Shown here one piece after another: positions 51,644-59,612 of a stretch of 64,000 bases of DNA. Source of the stretch: Roseisolibacter agri. GTDB lineage: Bacteria; Gemmatimonadota; Gemmatimonadetes; Gemmatimonadales; Gemmatimonadaceae. Location of the stretch: positions 553,673 through 617,672 of the forward strand of contig NZ_BRXS01000004.1 of the NCBI RefSeq assembly GCF_030159095.1, read 5' to 3'. Below the pieces are notes generated by a model that was given only the letters and a program-made list of their open reading frames with translations, ran no database searches and had not been told where the DNA came from. The stretch's first letter is position 1. The number at the start of each line of letters is the position of its first letter. Made by a program: the position numbers and the translations under genes.

Positions 51644-52639
51644 GTGCGCGCGCTCGTGGGCGCATGGCGTGTGCTGCCGCTCCTGGCGCTCCTCGCGTCG
51701 CTGGCGCTCGCGCAGGGGAGCCGCGACTCGCTCGTGCCCCGCGGCGCGGAGCGGTTCGACGCGGGCCGCTTCACCGTCGTCGCGTATCCCGCCGACCGGC
51801 CGCTCGCCCGCAGCCTGCTGGCCGAGGCGCAGCGGCGCGACACGTTCCCGGGGCTGCCGCGGCCGCACGCGCGCGTCCTGATCGCCGTGGCGCCCGACGC
51901 GCGCCGCTTCCGCGACTGGATCGGTCCTGCCGCGCCCGAGTGGGGCGCCGCGATCGCGTTCCCCGCGCTGCAGCGGATCGTGATGCAGGGGCGCACCGCG
52001 GGCTCGGACGCGGGCGACCCGCGCTCGGTCCTGCGGCACGAGCTCGCGCACCTCGCGCTGCACGAGGCGCTCGGCGACCTGCCGCCGCGCTGGTTCGACG
52101 AGGGGTACGCCAGCTTCGCGGCCGGCGAGTGGGGGCGCGACGAGACGCTGGCGACCAACCTGACGCTGCTCGCGCGCGGGATGCCGACGCTCGACACGCT
52201 CGAGGCCGGATTCTACGAGGGGGCGGCCGAGGCGGAGGCGAGCTACGCGCTGGCGTTCCGGGCCGTCTCGGATCTCTCCGAGCTCGACCGTGAGCGGGGG
52301 CTGACCCTCTTCTTCCGGTACTGGAAGGAGACGGGGCGCTTCGACGCGGCGGTCCGGCAGGCGTACGGGATCACGGCGACCGCGTTCGAGAAGCAGTGGC
52401 AGGAGCGGACGCGGCGGCGCTACGGGATGCTGGCGCTGGTCGCGAACCTGTCGCTGGCGACCTCGATCTTCCTCGTCGCCTTCCTGCCGCTCTGGATCAT
52501 GCGGCGGCGGCGCGACCGGCGGCGCCTGGAGGCGCTGCGGCAGGCCGACGAGATCGCGGAGCGCGAGGCGCGCGCGCTCGATGCGCTGCTGGGCGAGACG
52601 CCGGTGCCGGACGCCGCGCCCGAGCCGCCGCGGGGCTAG
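51644..52639 (+). CDS. Gluzincin (peptidase MA-like) metallopeptidase, exported and membrane-anchored
   Basis: A 331-residue protein with an N-terminal signal (WRVLPLLALLASLALAQG). The zinc motif is RHELAHLALHE (H-E-x-x-H) followed 20 or so residues later by WFDEGYASFAAGEW, the Glu ligand of the gluzincin/M1-like fold and the peptidase MA family. A transmembrane helix (MLALVANLSLATSIFLVAFL) and a basic cytoplasmic tail close the protein, so the protease domain sits in the periplasm. GTG 51644 in front of the signal was chosen; the region between the previous stop and this GTG is 20 nt. Confidence 0.78.
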   Translation: MRALVGAWRVLPLLALLASLALAQGSRDSLVPRGAERFDAGRFTVVAYPADRPLARSLLAEAQRRDTFPGLPRPHARVLIAVAPDARRFRDWIGPAAPEWGAAIAFPALQRIVMQGRTAGSDAGDPRSVLRHELAHLALHEALGDLPPRWFDEGYASFAAGEWGRDETLATNLTLLARGMPTLDTLEAGFYEGAAEAEASYALAFRAVSDLSELDRERGLTLFFRYWKETGRFDAAVRQAYGITATAFEKQWQERTRRRYGMLALVANLSLATSIFLVAFLPLWIMRRRRDRRRLEALRQADEIAEREARALDALLGETPVPDAAPEPPRG

Positions 52640-52660
52640 CGGCCGTGCCGCGCCCGTTGG

Positions 52661-52689
52661 TTGACTTCGCTCCGGACGCGCTCTAACCT
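52661..52689 (+). promoter_or_regulatory. Promoter TTGACT-17-TAACCT
   Basis: The best consensus promoter in the window: TTGACT (52661-52666), 17-nt spacer, TAACCT (52684-52689), 8 nt to the ATG at 52698. It restarts transcription after the long run. Confidence 0.7.
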
Positions 52690-52697
52690 GCCGACCC

Positions 52698-52889
52698 ATG
52701 ATGCAGACCACGACGCCGACGCCGACGACCCTCGAGACCCGCACGCGCCCCGCCTGGATCTGGTGGGTGGTCGCGGCCGTGGTGCTGGCCGTCGGGTACG
52801 CCGACCTCTGGCGCGGCGGCGAGACGCTCGCGCCGATCCTGCTCGTGCTCGGCTACTGCGTGTTCGTGCCGCTCGCGATCCTGCGCTGA
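52698..52889 (+). CDS. Small two-helix membrane protein, unknown
   Basis: A 63-residue protein: Thr-rich polar lead, helix WIWWVVAAVVLAVGYADLW, a short turn RGGETL, and helix APILLVLGYCVFVPLAILR. A consensus promoter lies 8 nt upstream and a terminator follows, so it is a one-gene unit and very likely real. No family recognised. A second in-frame ATG directly follows the first. Confidence 0.7.
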   Translation: MMQTTTPTPTTLETRTRPAWIWWVVAAVVLAVGYADLWRGGETLAPILLVLGYCVFVPLAILR

Positions 52890-52915
52890 CGCGCGGCGCG
52901 ACCGCGAGATGAGGA

Positions 52916-52947
52916 GAGGGGCGCGGCCGGACTCGGCCGCGCCCCTC
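52916..52947. terminator. Terminator after the small membrane gene
   Basis: A perfect 14-bp stem (GAGGGGCGCGGCCG at 52916-52929, complement at 52934-52947) with a 4-nt loop. Confidence 0.8.
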
Positions 52948-53065
52948 GTGCATCCAGCGTGAAGGGGCGACTGCGTGCCGCAGACGCCTCACAAATGAAG
53001 AATGGATTAAGAGACCGCGGCGCCGTTGCGGGCATCCTCGTTGGCGTCTTAGCGTTACCGCCTCT

Positions 53066-53139
53066 GGGGCGGTAGCTCAGTTGGTTAGAGCGCTCGCCTT
53101 ACACGCGATAGGTCCTGGGTTCGAGTCCCAGCCGCCCCA
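53066..53139 (+). tRNA. tRNA-Val (anticodon UAC)
   Basis: The 74-nt cloverleaf is complete: acceptor GGGGCGG with CCGCCCC, D-arm GCTC/GAGC, anticodon loop CTTACAC (anticodon TAC, 53100-53102 region), T-arm CTGGG TTCGAGT CCCAG, discriminator A. CCA is not encoded, so it must be added after transcription. One closing pair of the anticodon stem (C-T) is a mismatch. A weak promoter TTGCGG-17-TTAGCG (53026-53054) lies upstream. The nearby stretch 52985-53015 is unusually AT-rich. Confidence 0.95.
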
Positions 53140-53382
53140 TGTGAGCAGGACGCCGGGCACCCGGCGCGGCGGCTGACCGCCGCGGCGGGATCGCGCCGGC
53201 GGCGGGTGGCGGGAACCCGGGCGCGGTGGCGCACGGCTGGCACGGTCGGCGCAGATGTGGCAGCCGCAGTGCGCGAACCTCGCGTGGGGAACGCTGTATC
53301 TAGAGGGCGAAGGCTGACGTGAGCCGGCGTGGGAAGGCGCGCGAGCGCGCGGCCGGAACCGCCACGGGCCGAGAGGGTACAG

Positions 53383-55104
53383 ATGTTTAACGCTTTGGAG
53401 GTTATGACATTGAAGGCTCGGTACTGCCACGCGCTCACGGCTCTCGCCGCCGGTGTCGTCGCCGCCGCTCCGCTCGCGGCCGGCGCCCAGACCTCCCGCG
53501 GGGCCGCGGATCCCAACGCCCCCCGCCTGATGGTCGGCGTCTTCCGCAGCGCGGACAAGACGTCCGGCGTGCAGGCCGCGGACGCGATCCGTACGCGCAT
53601 CAGCCAGGACGTGACGCCCAAGCAGCTCTGGGTCCTGCCGAAGAACGACATCACGGCGAACCTCGAGGCCTCGGGCTTCCCGACCAACGAGGCGCTCGCG
53701 CCGCATGACGCGCGCGCCCTCGCGCAGATCCTCCGCGCCGACGAGTACATCGTCGGCAACGTGCTGCGCGACAGCGCCGGCATGCGCGTCGACGCGTTCC
53801 TCGTCATGACGCGCGACAACAAGCTGGTGCAGCCGCTCGGCTCCTACCGGGTGGACAAGGCCGACAAGGCCGCCGGCCAGATCTCGAAGGACTTCCGCGA
53901 CGCGCAGAAGGCCTTCCAGCACGAGCGCGCCTGCGTCAACGCGGCCCGCGAGAGCAAGTACGACGTCGCGATCGCGGCGGCGCGCAAGGGCATCGCCGAG
54001 TACCCGAAGTCGACGCTGGCGCGCATCTGCCTCGCGCAGGCGCTGTTCGCGCAGAAGGCCTCGCCCGACGAGATCATCAAGGTCTCGCAGGAGGTCATCG
54101 CGATCGACCCGCGCAGCAAGCCGGCGCTGCAGCTCGCGTACGAGGCCTACAAGGCGCAGAACAACGTCGAGAAGGCGGACGAGACGCTGCTCGCGCTCGT
54201 CGCGTCCGATCCGTCCGACCAGCGCCTGCTGGAGCAGATCGCCAACGAGTGGGCGGCCAGCGGCAAGGCGGCCAAGGCGGTGCCGGTCGTCGAGCAGCTG
54301 GTGAAGGACAACCCGGGCGACCCGAACTACCTCCAGCTCCAGATGCGCGTGCGTCTGGCGGCCAAGGACTACAAGGGCGGCATCGCGTCGGGCGAGGAGC
54401 TGATCAAGGCGGACACGGCGGCGGCCACCGCGGCGCTGTTCACCCGTCTGGCCACCGCGGCGGTGCTCGACAGCCAGCCGCAGAAGGCCGCGCAGCTCGC
54501 GGCGATGGGCGTGCAGAAGTTCCCGAACGACGGGGATCTCCTCGGCACGTACGCCGACGCGCTGACCCGCTCGGGCCAGTCGCAGCAGGCGATGGAGGTG
54601 CTCACCCGCGCGCTCCAGGCCAACCCGAAGCTCCCCGGCGCGTACGGTGCGCTCGGCCGCATGCAGGCCGAGGCCGGGCAGGCCGCGCAGGCGCTCCAGT
54701 CGTTCCAGCAGGCGGTCGCGAACGGCGACAGCGCGAGCTCGGTGGCGCTGTACGCGCTCGCCGCGGGCCAGGCGGCCATGCGCAAGGCGTCCGCGTCGAA
54801 GGCGAAGGCCGACTACGAGATCGCCGACCAGCTCCTGACGTTCGCCGACAAGACCAACTCGACGCCGACGTCGTCGCTCCTGCTCGGCCTCAACTCGCTC
54901 TCGTTCGGCCAGATGCTGCTGACCGAGGCGCAGAAGTCGAAGAGCTGCGAGACGGTGAAGCAGGCGCAGGGCCTCTTCCTCGTCACGCAGACGACGGTGC
55001 CGAAGGCGGGCCGCGACAACCCGCAGGCGGCGCAGCAGGCGCTGACGGGCCTGAACCAGCTCTCGCCGTACGCCGACCAGATGGCGAAGGCGTTCTGCAA
55101 GTAA
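53383..55104 (+). CDS. Secreted TPR-repeat protein
   Basis: A 573-residue exported protein. The signal (MTLKARYCHALTALAAGVVA, then APLAAGA and AQ) begins at an internal ATG (53404); the ATG at 53383 has the better-spaced GAGAGGG, so it is given as start, with 53404 a good alternative. A 110-residue N-terminal domain (RLMVGVFRSADKTSGVQAAD) resembles the GNA-like, beta-rich start of some Gemmatimonadota TPR proteins; the remainder is about ten TPR pairs (YDVAIAAARKGIAEYPKSTL, AQQAMEVLTRALQANPKLPG in type). Lys and Gln are more common than in its neighbours, and the protein probably works in the periplasm. Function unknown. Confidence 0.82.
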   Translation: MFNALEVMTLKARYCHALTALAAGVVAAAPLAAGAQTSRGAADPNAPRLMVGVFRSADKTSGVQAADAIRTRISQDVTPKQLWVLPKNDITANLEASGFPTNEALAPHDARALAQILRADEYIVGNVLRDSAGMRVDAFLVMTRDNKLVQPLGSYRVDKADKAAGQISKDFRDAQKAFQHERACVNAARESKYDVAIAAARKGIAEYPKSTLARICLAQALFAQKASPDEIIKVSQEVIAIDPRSKPALQLAYEAYKAQNNVEKADETLLALVASDPSDQRLLEQIANEWAASGKAAKAVPVVEQLVKDNPGDPNYLQLQMRVRLAAKDYKGGIASGEELIKADTAAATAALFTRLATAAVLDSQPQKAAQLAAMGVQKFPNDGDLLGTYADALTRSGQSQQAMEVLTRALQANPKLPGAYGALGRMQAEAGQAAQALQSFQQAVANGDSASSVALYALAAGQAAMRKASASKAKADYEIADQLLTFADKTNSTPTSSLLLGLNSLSFGQMLLTEAQKSKSCETVKQAQGLFLVTQTTVPKAGRDNPQAAQQALTGLNQLSPYADQMAKAFCK

Positions 55105-55137
55105 GCGCTCGACCGCGGCAGCTACTGCCGCAGGCGA

Positions 55138-55167
55138 CGGGGCCGCGTCCACCAGGACGCGGCCCCG
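55138..55167. terminator. Bidirectional terminator between the TPR and lipid kinase genes
   Basis: A perfect 13-bp stem (CGGGGCCGCGTCC at 55138-55150, complement at 55155-55167) closes a 4-nt loop, followed by TTCGCGTTT. An A-T pair extends the stem by one. Confidence 0.8.
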
Positions 55168-55175
55168 TTCGCGTT

Positions 55176-56090
55176 TCACCCCGCGCCGTTCTCGCCGCCC
55201 TCGCCCGGCAGGTGCCCCACGTGCACGCGCAGCGCGCGCGGCAGCACGCGGTACTCGAGCTGCGTCAGCGACTGCGGCTCGCCGTCGAGGTTCACGGTCA
55301 GCGGCACCTCGCTCTCCACGCGCACCCAGGGCAGCTGCGCGTACAGCACGCCGTCGCGCTCCAGGTGGTCGCCACGCCGCAGCTCCAGCAGCAGCCCCGC
55401 GAACGCACCCAGGGCCATCGGCTCCACCAGGCAGACGTCGAGCATCCCGTCGTCTACGCGCGCGAGCGGGGTGATGACCGTGCCCGCGCCCGTCGCGCGC
55501 GCGTTGCCCACGGCGAAGAGCAGGAACTCGACCTCCCGCTCGAAGCTCGGCCCGCTGAAGCGGGCGCGCCGCGGCTCGATCTCGCCGGCCAGCTTGCGCA
55601 CCCCGGTGAGCGCGTACGCCAGCGGCCCGAGCATCCCTTTCGCCACCGCGCCCGTCTCGGCCGTCGTCTCGGCGCCCAGGCCGGCGGAGGAGACGTTGAG
55701 GAAGGCGCGGTCGTTCAGCGTCCCGAGGTCGACGACCACGGGCGGCCGCTCGATGACGAGATCGAGCGCGGCCCGCGCGTCCTCCGGGATCCCCGTCTGG
55801 CGGGCGAAGTCGTTGGCGGTGCCGACGGGGAGGATCCCCAGCGGCACGTCGGTGCCGAGCAGGCCGTTGACGACCTCGTTGACCGTGCCGTCGCCGCCGA
55901 CGGCGAGCACGGCGTCGGTGCCGCGGCGGGCCGCCTCGGCGGCGAAGCGGCGCGCGTCGCCCGGCTCCCAGGTCACGTGCGCCCGGATGCGGTGGCCGAT
56001 GGTGCGCGCCCACTCGGCGGCGGCGCGGAGGCCCGCGTCGTCCGCGCGGGCGCCATGGATCACGAGGTCGAAGGTGCGTCCGAACGTCAT
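55176..56090 (-). CDS. Diacylglycerol/lipid kinase family protein (YegS/DagK-like)
   Basis: A 304-residue cytosolic lipid kinase. The nucleotide-binding motif is VLAVGGDGTVNEVVNGLLG; PLGILPVGTANDFARQTGIP, the LNVSSAGLGAETTAE segment, and the C-terminal VNLDGEPQSL fit the DAGK catalytic/YegS family. It probably phosphorylates a diacylglycerol-type lipid for phospholipid recycling. The start ATG at 56090 lies in front of the first strand; the upstream in-frame sequence is Arg-rich shadow. It is divergent from rsmH, 117 bp apart. Confidence 0.88.
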   Translation of the reverse strand: MTFGRTFDLVIHGARADDAGLRAAAEWARTIGHRIRAHVTWEPGDARRFAAEAARRGTDAVLAVGGDGTVNEVVNGLLGTDVPLGILPVGTANDFARQTGIPEDARAALDLVIERPPVVVDLGTLNDRAFLNVSSAGLGAETTAETGAVAKGMLGPLAYALTGVRKLAGEIEPRRARFSGPSFEREVEFLLFAVGNARATGAGTVITPLARVDDGMLDVCLVEPMALGAFAGLLLELRRGDHLERDGVLYAQLPWVRVESEVPLTVNLDGEPQSLTQLEYRVLPRALRVHVGHLPGEGGENGAG

Positions 56091-56167
56091 GGAGCGCGCG
56101 AAAGTGCGAGATTCCGGCCAGCGCCCGCGTCCCGCCGGCGCATCCTCGGGGCCCCGTTCGGGTCCGA

Positions 56168-56197
56168 TTGACGCCCGCGACGGAGCGCCGCTAGCTT
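56168..56197 (+). promoter_or_regulatory. Promoter of the division and cell wall cluster, TTGACG-18-TAGCTT
   Basis: TTGACG (56168-56173), an 18-nt spacer and TAGCTT (56192-56197), 10 nt before the ATG of rsmH. The transcript leader would be a few nt at most. No mraZ and no MraZ-box repeats are seen upstream. Confidence 0.65.
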
Positions 56198-56207
56198 GCC
56201 CCTCCCG

Positions 56208-57185
56208 ATGTCCGACGGTGCCCGCTGGGACTCCGCGTATCACGCCCCCGTGCTGGCGGCCGAGATCGTCCGCCTGCTGGTCGGTGAGGACGCGACCGGG
56301 GCGCCGCGGTCGGCGCACGGGCGCCTGGCGGTCGACGGGACGCTCGGCGGCGGCGGGCACAGCCTCGCGTTCCTCGAGGCGGGCTTCGACGTCGTCGCCT
56401 TCGATCGCGATCCCCGGGCGATCACCGCCGCGACGGAGCGGCTGCGGGCGTACGCGGAGGCCGGCCGCTTCCGGGCGGTGCAGGCCAACTACGCCGACGC
56501 CGACGTCCACCTCGCCGGTGCGACCGTGGACGCGGTCCTGCTCGACCTCGGCATCTCCTCCCACCAGATCGACGACACCGGCCGCGGCTTCTCGTTTCGC
56601 GAGGGCGCGCCGCTCGACATGCGCATGGGCACCGACGCGCCGGCCGACGCCGCCACCCTGCTCAACGCGCTGGACGAGCGCGACCTCGCCCGCGTCTTCC
56701 GCGATTACGGCGACGAGCCCCGCGCGCCGCGACTCGCCCGCGAGGTCGTGCGCCGCCGCGCCAACCGGCCGTTCGAGACGAGCGACGACCTGGTGGGCGC
56801 GATCCGCGGCGCCTTCGGGCCGCGCACCGGCCCTGGCGACTTCGCGCGCCTCTTCCAGGCGGTCCGCATCGCGGTGAACGAGGAGCTGGAGGGGATCGGC
56901 CGCGCGCTGCCGGCCCTCCGCGACCGGCTCGCGCCCGGCGGGCGCATCGCCGTCATCGCCTACCACTCGGGCGAGGACCGGCTGGTGAAGCACGCCTTCC
57001 GCGAGTGGAGCACCGGGTGCATCTGCCCGCCGCGGCAGCCCATCTGCACCTGCGGACACGTGCCGCTGGGCAAGCTCGTGACGCGGCGCGCCATCGAGGC
57101 GTCCGCGGACGAGGTCGCGCGGAACCCGCGCGCCCGCAGCGCGAAGCTGCGCGTCTGGGAACGCTCGACAGAGGCGGCCGCGTGA
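56208..57185 (+). CDS. rsmH: 16S rRNA (cytosine1402-N4)-methyltransferase
   Basis: A 325-residue SAM-dependent methyltransferase (old name MraW). HAPVLAAEIVRLL, VDGTLGGGGHSLAFLE (SAM site), LLDLGISSHQIDDTGRGFSF, MRMGTDAPADAATLLN, and the end HSGEDRLVKHAFREW match the family. It modifies the ribosomal P site and is the usual first gene of the division and cell wall cluster when mraZ is missing. ATG 56208 was chosen, 10 nt from the -10, over an upstream TTG within the -10. Confidence 0.95.
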   Translation: MSDGARWDSAYHAPVLAAEIVRLLVGEDATGAPRSAHGRLAVDGTLGGGGHSLAFLEAGFDVVAFDRDPRAITAATERLRAYAEAGRFRAVQANYADADVHLAGATVDAVLLDLGISSHQIDDTGRGFSFREGAPLDMRMGTDAPADAATLLNALDERDLARVFRDYGDEPRAPRLAREVVRRRANRPFETSDDLVGAIRGAFGPRTGPGDFARLFQAVRIAVNEELEGIGRALPALRDRLAPGGRIAVIAYHSGEDRLVKHAFREWSTGCICPPRQPICTCGHVPLGKLVTRRAIEASADEVARNPRARSAKLRVWERSTEAAA

Positions 57186-57532
57186 GCCCCCGCAAGGTCG
57201 CCGCGCGGCGTGGGCCGCGCGGCCGTTCGATCGTCGCCGTCGGGCTGCTCGCCTTCGTGCTGGTCGCGGCGGCGGTCGTCTGGCGTCGCACCTACGGGCT
57301 GGCGCGCACGCGCGAGCTGCAGGTGCTGGACGTCCGGCGGCGGCAGCTGGAGGCGGAGCGGGCGGCGCTGCAGAGCGCCGTGCGCATGGCCGCCAGCCGC
57401 GGCCGCATCGGCACCGCCGCCGAGCAGCGCCTCGGCATGCGCGTCCCCAGCGACACGCAGGTCGTCATCATCTCCCGGCCCGCGCCGCGCCCCACGGGGC
57501 GCGACACGGAACCGGGCGACTCCACGTCGTAA
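57182..57532 (+). CDS. ftsL: FtsL-like cell division protein
   Basis: A 116-residue bitopic membrane protein: basic cytoplasmic tail, one helix (IVAVGLLAFVLVAAAVVW), then a coiled coil (LARTRELQVLDVRRRQLEAE) and a Ser/Pro tail. FtsL is poorly conserved, so position (between rsmH and ftsI) and topology carry the call. It bridges FtsB and FtsI at the septum in other bacteria. GTG 57182 overlaps the rsmH stop (GTGA). Confidence 0.75.
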   Translation: MSPRKVAARRGPRGRSIVAVGLLAFVLVAAAVVWRRTYGLARTRELQVLDVRRRQLEAERAALQSAVRMAASRGRIGTAAEQRLGMRVPSDTQVVIISRPAPRPTGRDTEPGDSTS

Positions 57533-57554
57533 CGCCGTTCCCGGACTCGCCCGC

Positions 57555-59612
57555 GTGCCCCGGCCCGATCGTCTCGCCATCGTCCACGGCTCGCTCGTGG
57601 TGTTCGCCGTCGCCCTCATCGGGAAGGCGGCGCAGGTCCAGCTGTTCCAGGCCGACCGCTGGCGCGAGAGCGCCGCGCGGCAGCAGATCGCCGACGCCTC
57701 GCTCCCCGCACCGCGGGGGCTGATCAGCGACGCCAGCGGGCGCGTGCTCGTCGAGAGCCGCGAGCTGGTGCACCTGCGCGTCGCGCCGCGCGAGGTCACC
57801 GACCGCGACGCGCTGCGCAAGCGCCTCAGCGCCGCCGGCGTGCCGGCCGAGTGGGTGAAGCGCGCGACGGACGTGAAGCGCGCGTGGGTCGAGATCCCGG
57901 GCCGCTACCTGCCGAGCGACGTCGCGCCGGCGACCGCGATGCGCGGCGTGCACGCGGTGCCCTCGATCGACCGCGTGCTGTCCACGAGCCCCGCGGTGCG
58001 GCGCATCGTCGGGCGCGTGGACGAGCGCGGGAAGCCGGTCGACGGCATCGAGCTGGCGCTCGACAGCGTGCTGCTGGGCCAGCGCGGCACGGCGCTCATG
58101 CTGCGCGACGCGCGCGGCGGGCGCATGGCGTCGCCGTCGGTGCAGTCGGTGGAGGCGCGGCCCGGTCACTCGGTGACGCTGACGCTGAACCAGGGGCTGC
58201 AGGACATCGCCGAGCGCGCGCTGTCCGAGGCCGTGGCGAAGGCGGAGGCGACCGGCGGCGACATCGTCGTGCTGGAGCCGCACCGCGGCGAGATCCTCGC
58301 GCTCGCGAGCCAGCGGCAGGACCCGCGCGCGACCGCGGCGACCGCGATCTCGGAGCCGTTCGAGCCGGGATCGACGATCAAGCCGTTCATGGCGGCGGCG
58401 CTGCTGCAGCGCAAGCGCACGCACCTCGACGAGGTGGTGAACACCGAGAACGGGGTCTGGCGCTACGGCAAGCGCACGATCACGGACGTGCACAAGGCGC
58501 CGCAGATGTCGCTCCGCGAGATCATCCGCGAGTCGAGCAACATCGGCATCGTGAAGCTGGCGATGAAGCTCTCGCCGCGCGAGCAGTACGAGACGCTGCG
58601 CGACCTCGGCTTCGGCGCGCCCACGGGCGTGCCGTATCCCGCGGAGGCATCCGGCACGCTGCATCCGCCCACGCGCTGGTCGGCGACGACCGCGGCGTCG
58701 CTCGCGATGGGCTACGAGATGGCGGCGACGCCGCTGCAGCTCGCGGCGGCGTACGGCGCCATCGCCAACGGCGGGCTGCTGCTGGAGCCCGCGCTCGTGA
58801 AGGAGATCCGCGACGCCGAAGGCGACGTGAAGTTCCGGCACGAGGCGCGGCCGGTGCGCCGCGTGATGCCGCCGGAGATCGCGGAGACCATGCGCGGGCT
58901 GCTCCGGTCGGTCGTCGACAGCGGCACGGCCACCGACGCGGACCTCGCCAGCTACACGCTCGGCGGCAAGAGCGGCACGGTGCGCCGCACCGAGGGCGGG
59001 CGCTACGCGTCGGGCAAGTACAACGCGGTGTTCGCCGGCATCTTCCCGGTCGACAACCCGCAGTTCGTCATCATCGTCAAGATCGACAACCCGTCGGGCG
59101 TCTACTACGGCGGCAAGGTCGCGTCGCCGGTGTCGAAGGTGGTGCTGCAGGCCGCGCTCGCGGCGCGCGACGCGGCGCTCGACCGCGCGTCGCTGGCGCA
59201 CAGCGTGCTGCCGGCCAACCGCGATGCCTACCGGCCGAAGGACACCGTGGTGAAGAAGGCGGCCGCCGAGAGCGCGCTCGCCGCGCGCGCGGCGGCGCCC
59301 GCCGTGCCGGTCGAGCTGCAGCGCGAGATGCCGGCGGCGGAGGTCGGCGACGCGAACGCGGAGCCGGTGAAGGTCGTCGTCGAGCTGCCGGCGCGTCCCG
59401 CGCCCGCGACGGTGCTGCCGCCGCGCGCCGTGCCCGCGGTACAGGGTCTGCCGGTGCGCGACGCGGTGTTCGCGCTGCATCGCGCGGGCTTCCGCGTGCG
59501 TCTCGCCGACGCGCCGCGCAGCGGCGTCGCGCCGTCGGCGGGCCGCACGCAGCCGGTCGCCGGTGCGGTCGCACGCGCCGGCGCGATGGTCACCCTCTTC
59601 CGCGAGCCATGA
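57555..59612 (+). CDS. ftsI: Septal peptidoglycan transpeptidase FtsI (PBP3-like) with PASTA-like tail
   Basis: A 685-residue class B penicillin-binding protein. One N-terminal membrane helix (GSLVVFAVALIGKAAQVQLF), a pedestal domain, then the transpeptidase domain: catalytic Ser about 273 in EPGSTIKPF (S-x-x-K), SSN in IRESSNIGI and KSGT in GGKSGTVRR. A C-terminal module from about residue 620 (VPAVQGLPVRDAVFALHRAG) resembles one PASTA domain, which may sense muropeptides or stabilise the protein. It cross-links stem peptides at the septum. GTG 57555 is 22 nt after the ftsL stop. Confidence 0.93.
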   Translation: MPRPDRLAIVHGSLVVFAVALIGKAAQVQLFQADRWRESAARQQIADASLPAPRGLISDASGRVLVESRELVHLRVAPREVTDRDALRKRLSAAGVPAEWVKRATDVKRAWVEIPGRYLPSDVAPATAMRGVHAVPSIDRVLSTSPAVRRIVGRVDERGKPVDGIELALDSVLLGQRGTALMLRDARGGRMASPSVQSVEARPGHSVTLTLNQGLQDIAERALSEAVAKAEATGGDIVVLEPHRGEILALASQRQDPRATAATAISEPFEPGSTIKPFMAAALLQRKRTHLDEVVNTENGVWRYGKRTITDVHKAPQMSLREIIRESSNIGIVKLAMKLSPREQYETLRDLGFGAPTGVPYPAEASGTLHPPTRWSATTAASLAMGYEMAATPLQLAAAYGAIANGGLLLEPALVKEIRDAEGDVKFRHEARPVRRVMPPEIAETMRGLLRSVVDSGTATDADLASYTLGGKSGTVRRTEGGRYASGKYNAVFAGIFPVDNPQFVIIVKIDNPSGVYYGGKVASPVSKVVLQAALAARDAALDRASLAHSVLPANRDAYRPKDTVVKKAAAESALAARAAAPAVPVELQREMPAAEVGDANAEPVKVVVELPARPAPATVLPPRAVPAVQGLPVRDAVFALHRAGFRVRLADAPRSGVAPSAGRTQPVAGAVARAGAMVTLFREP

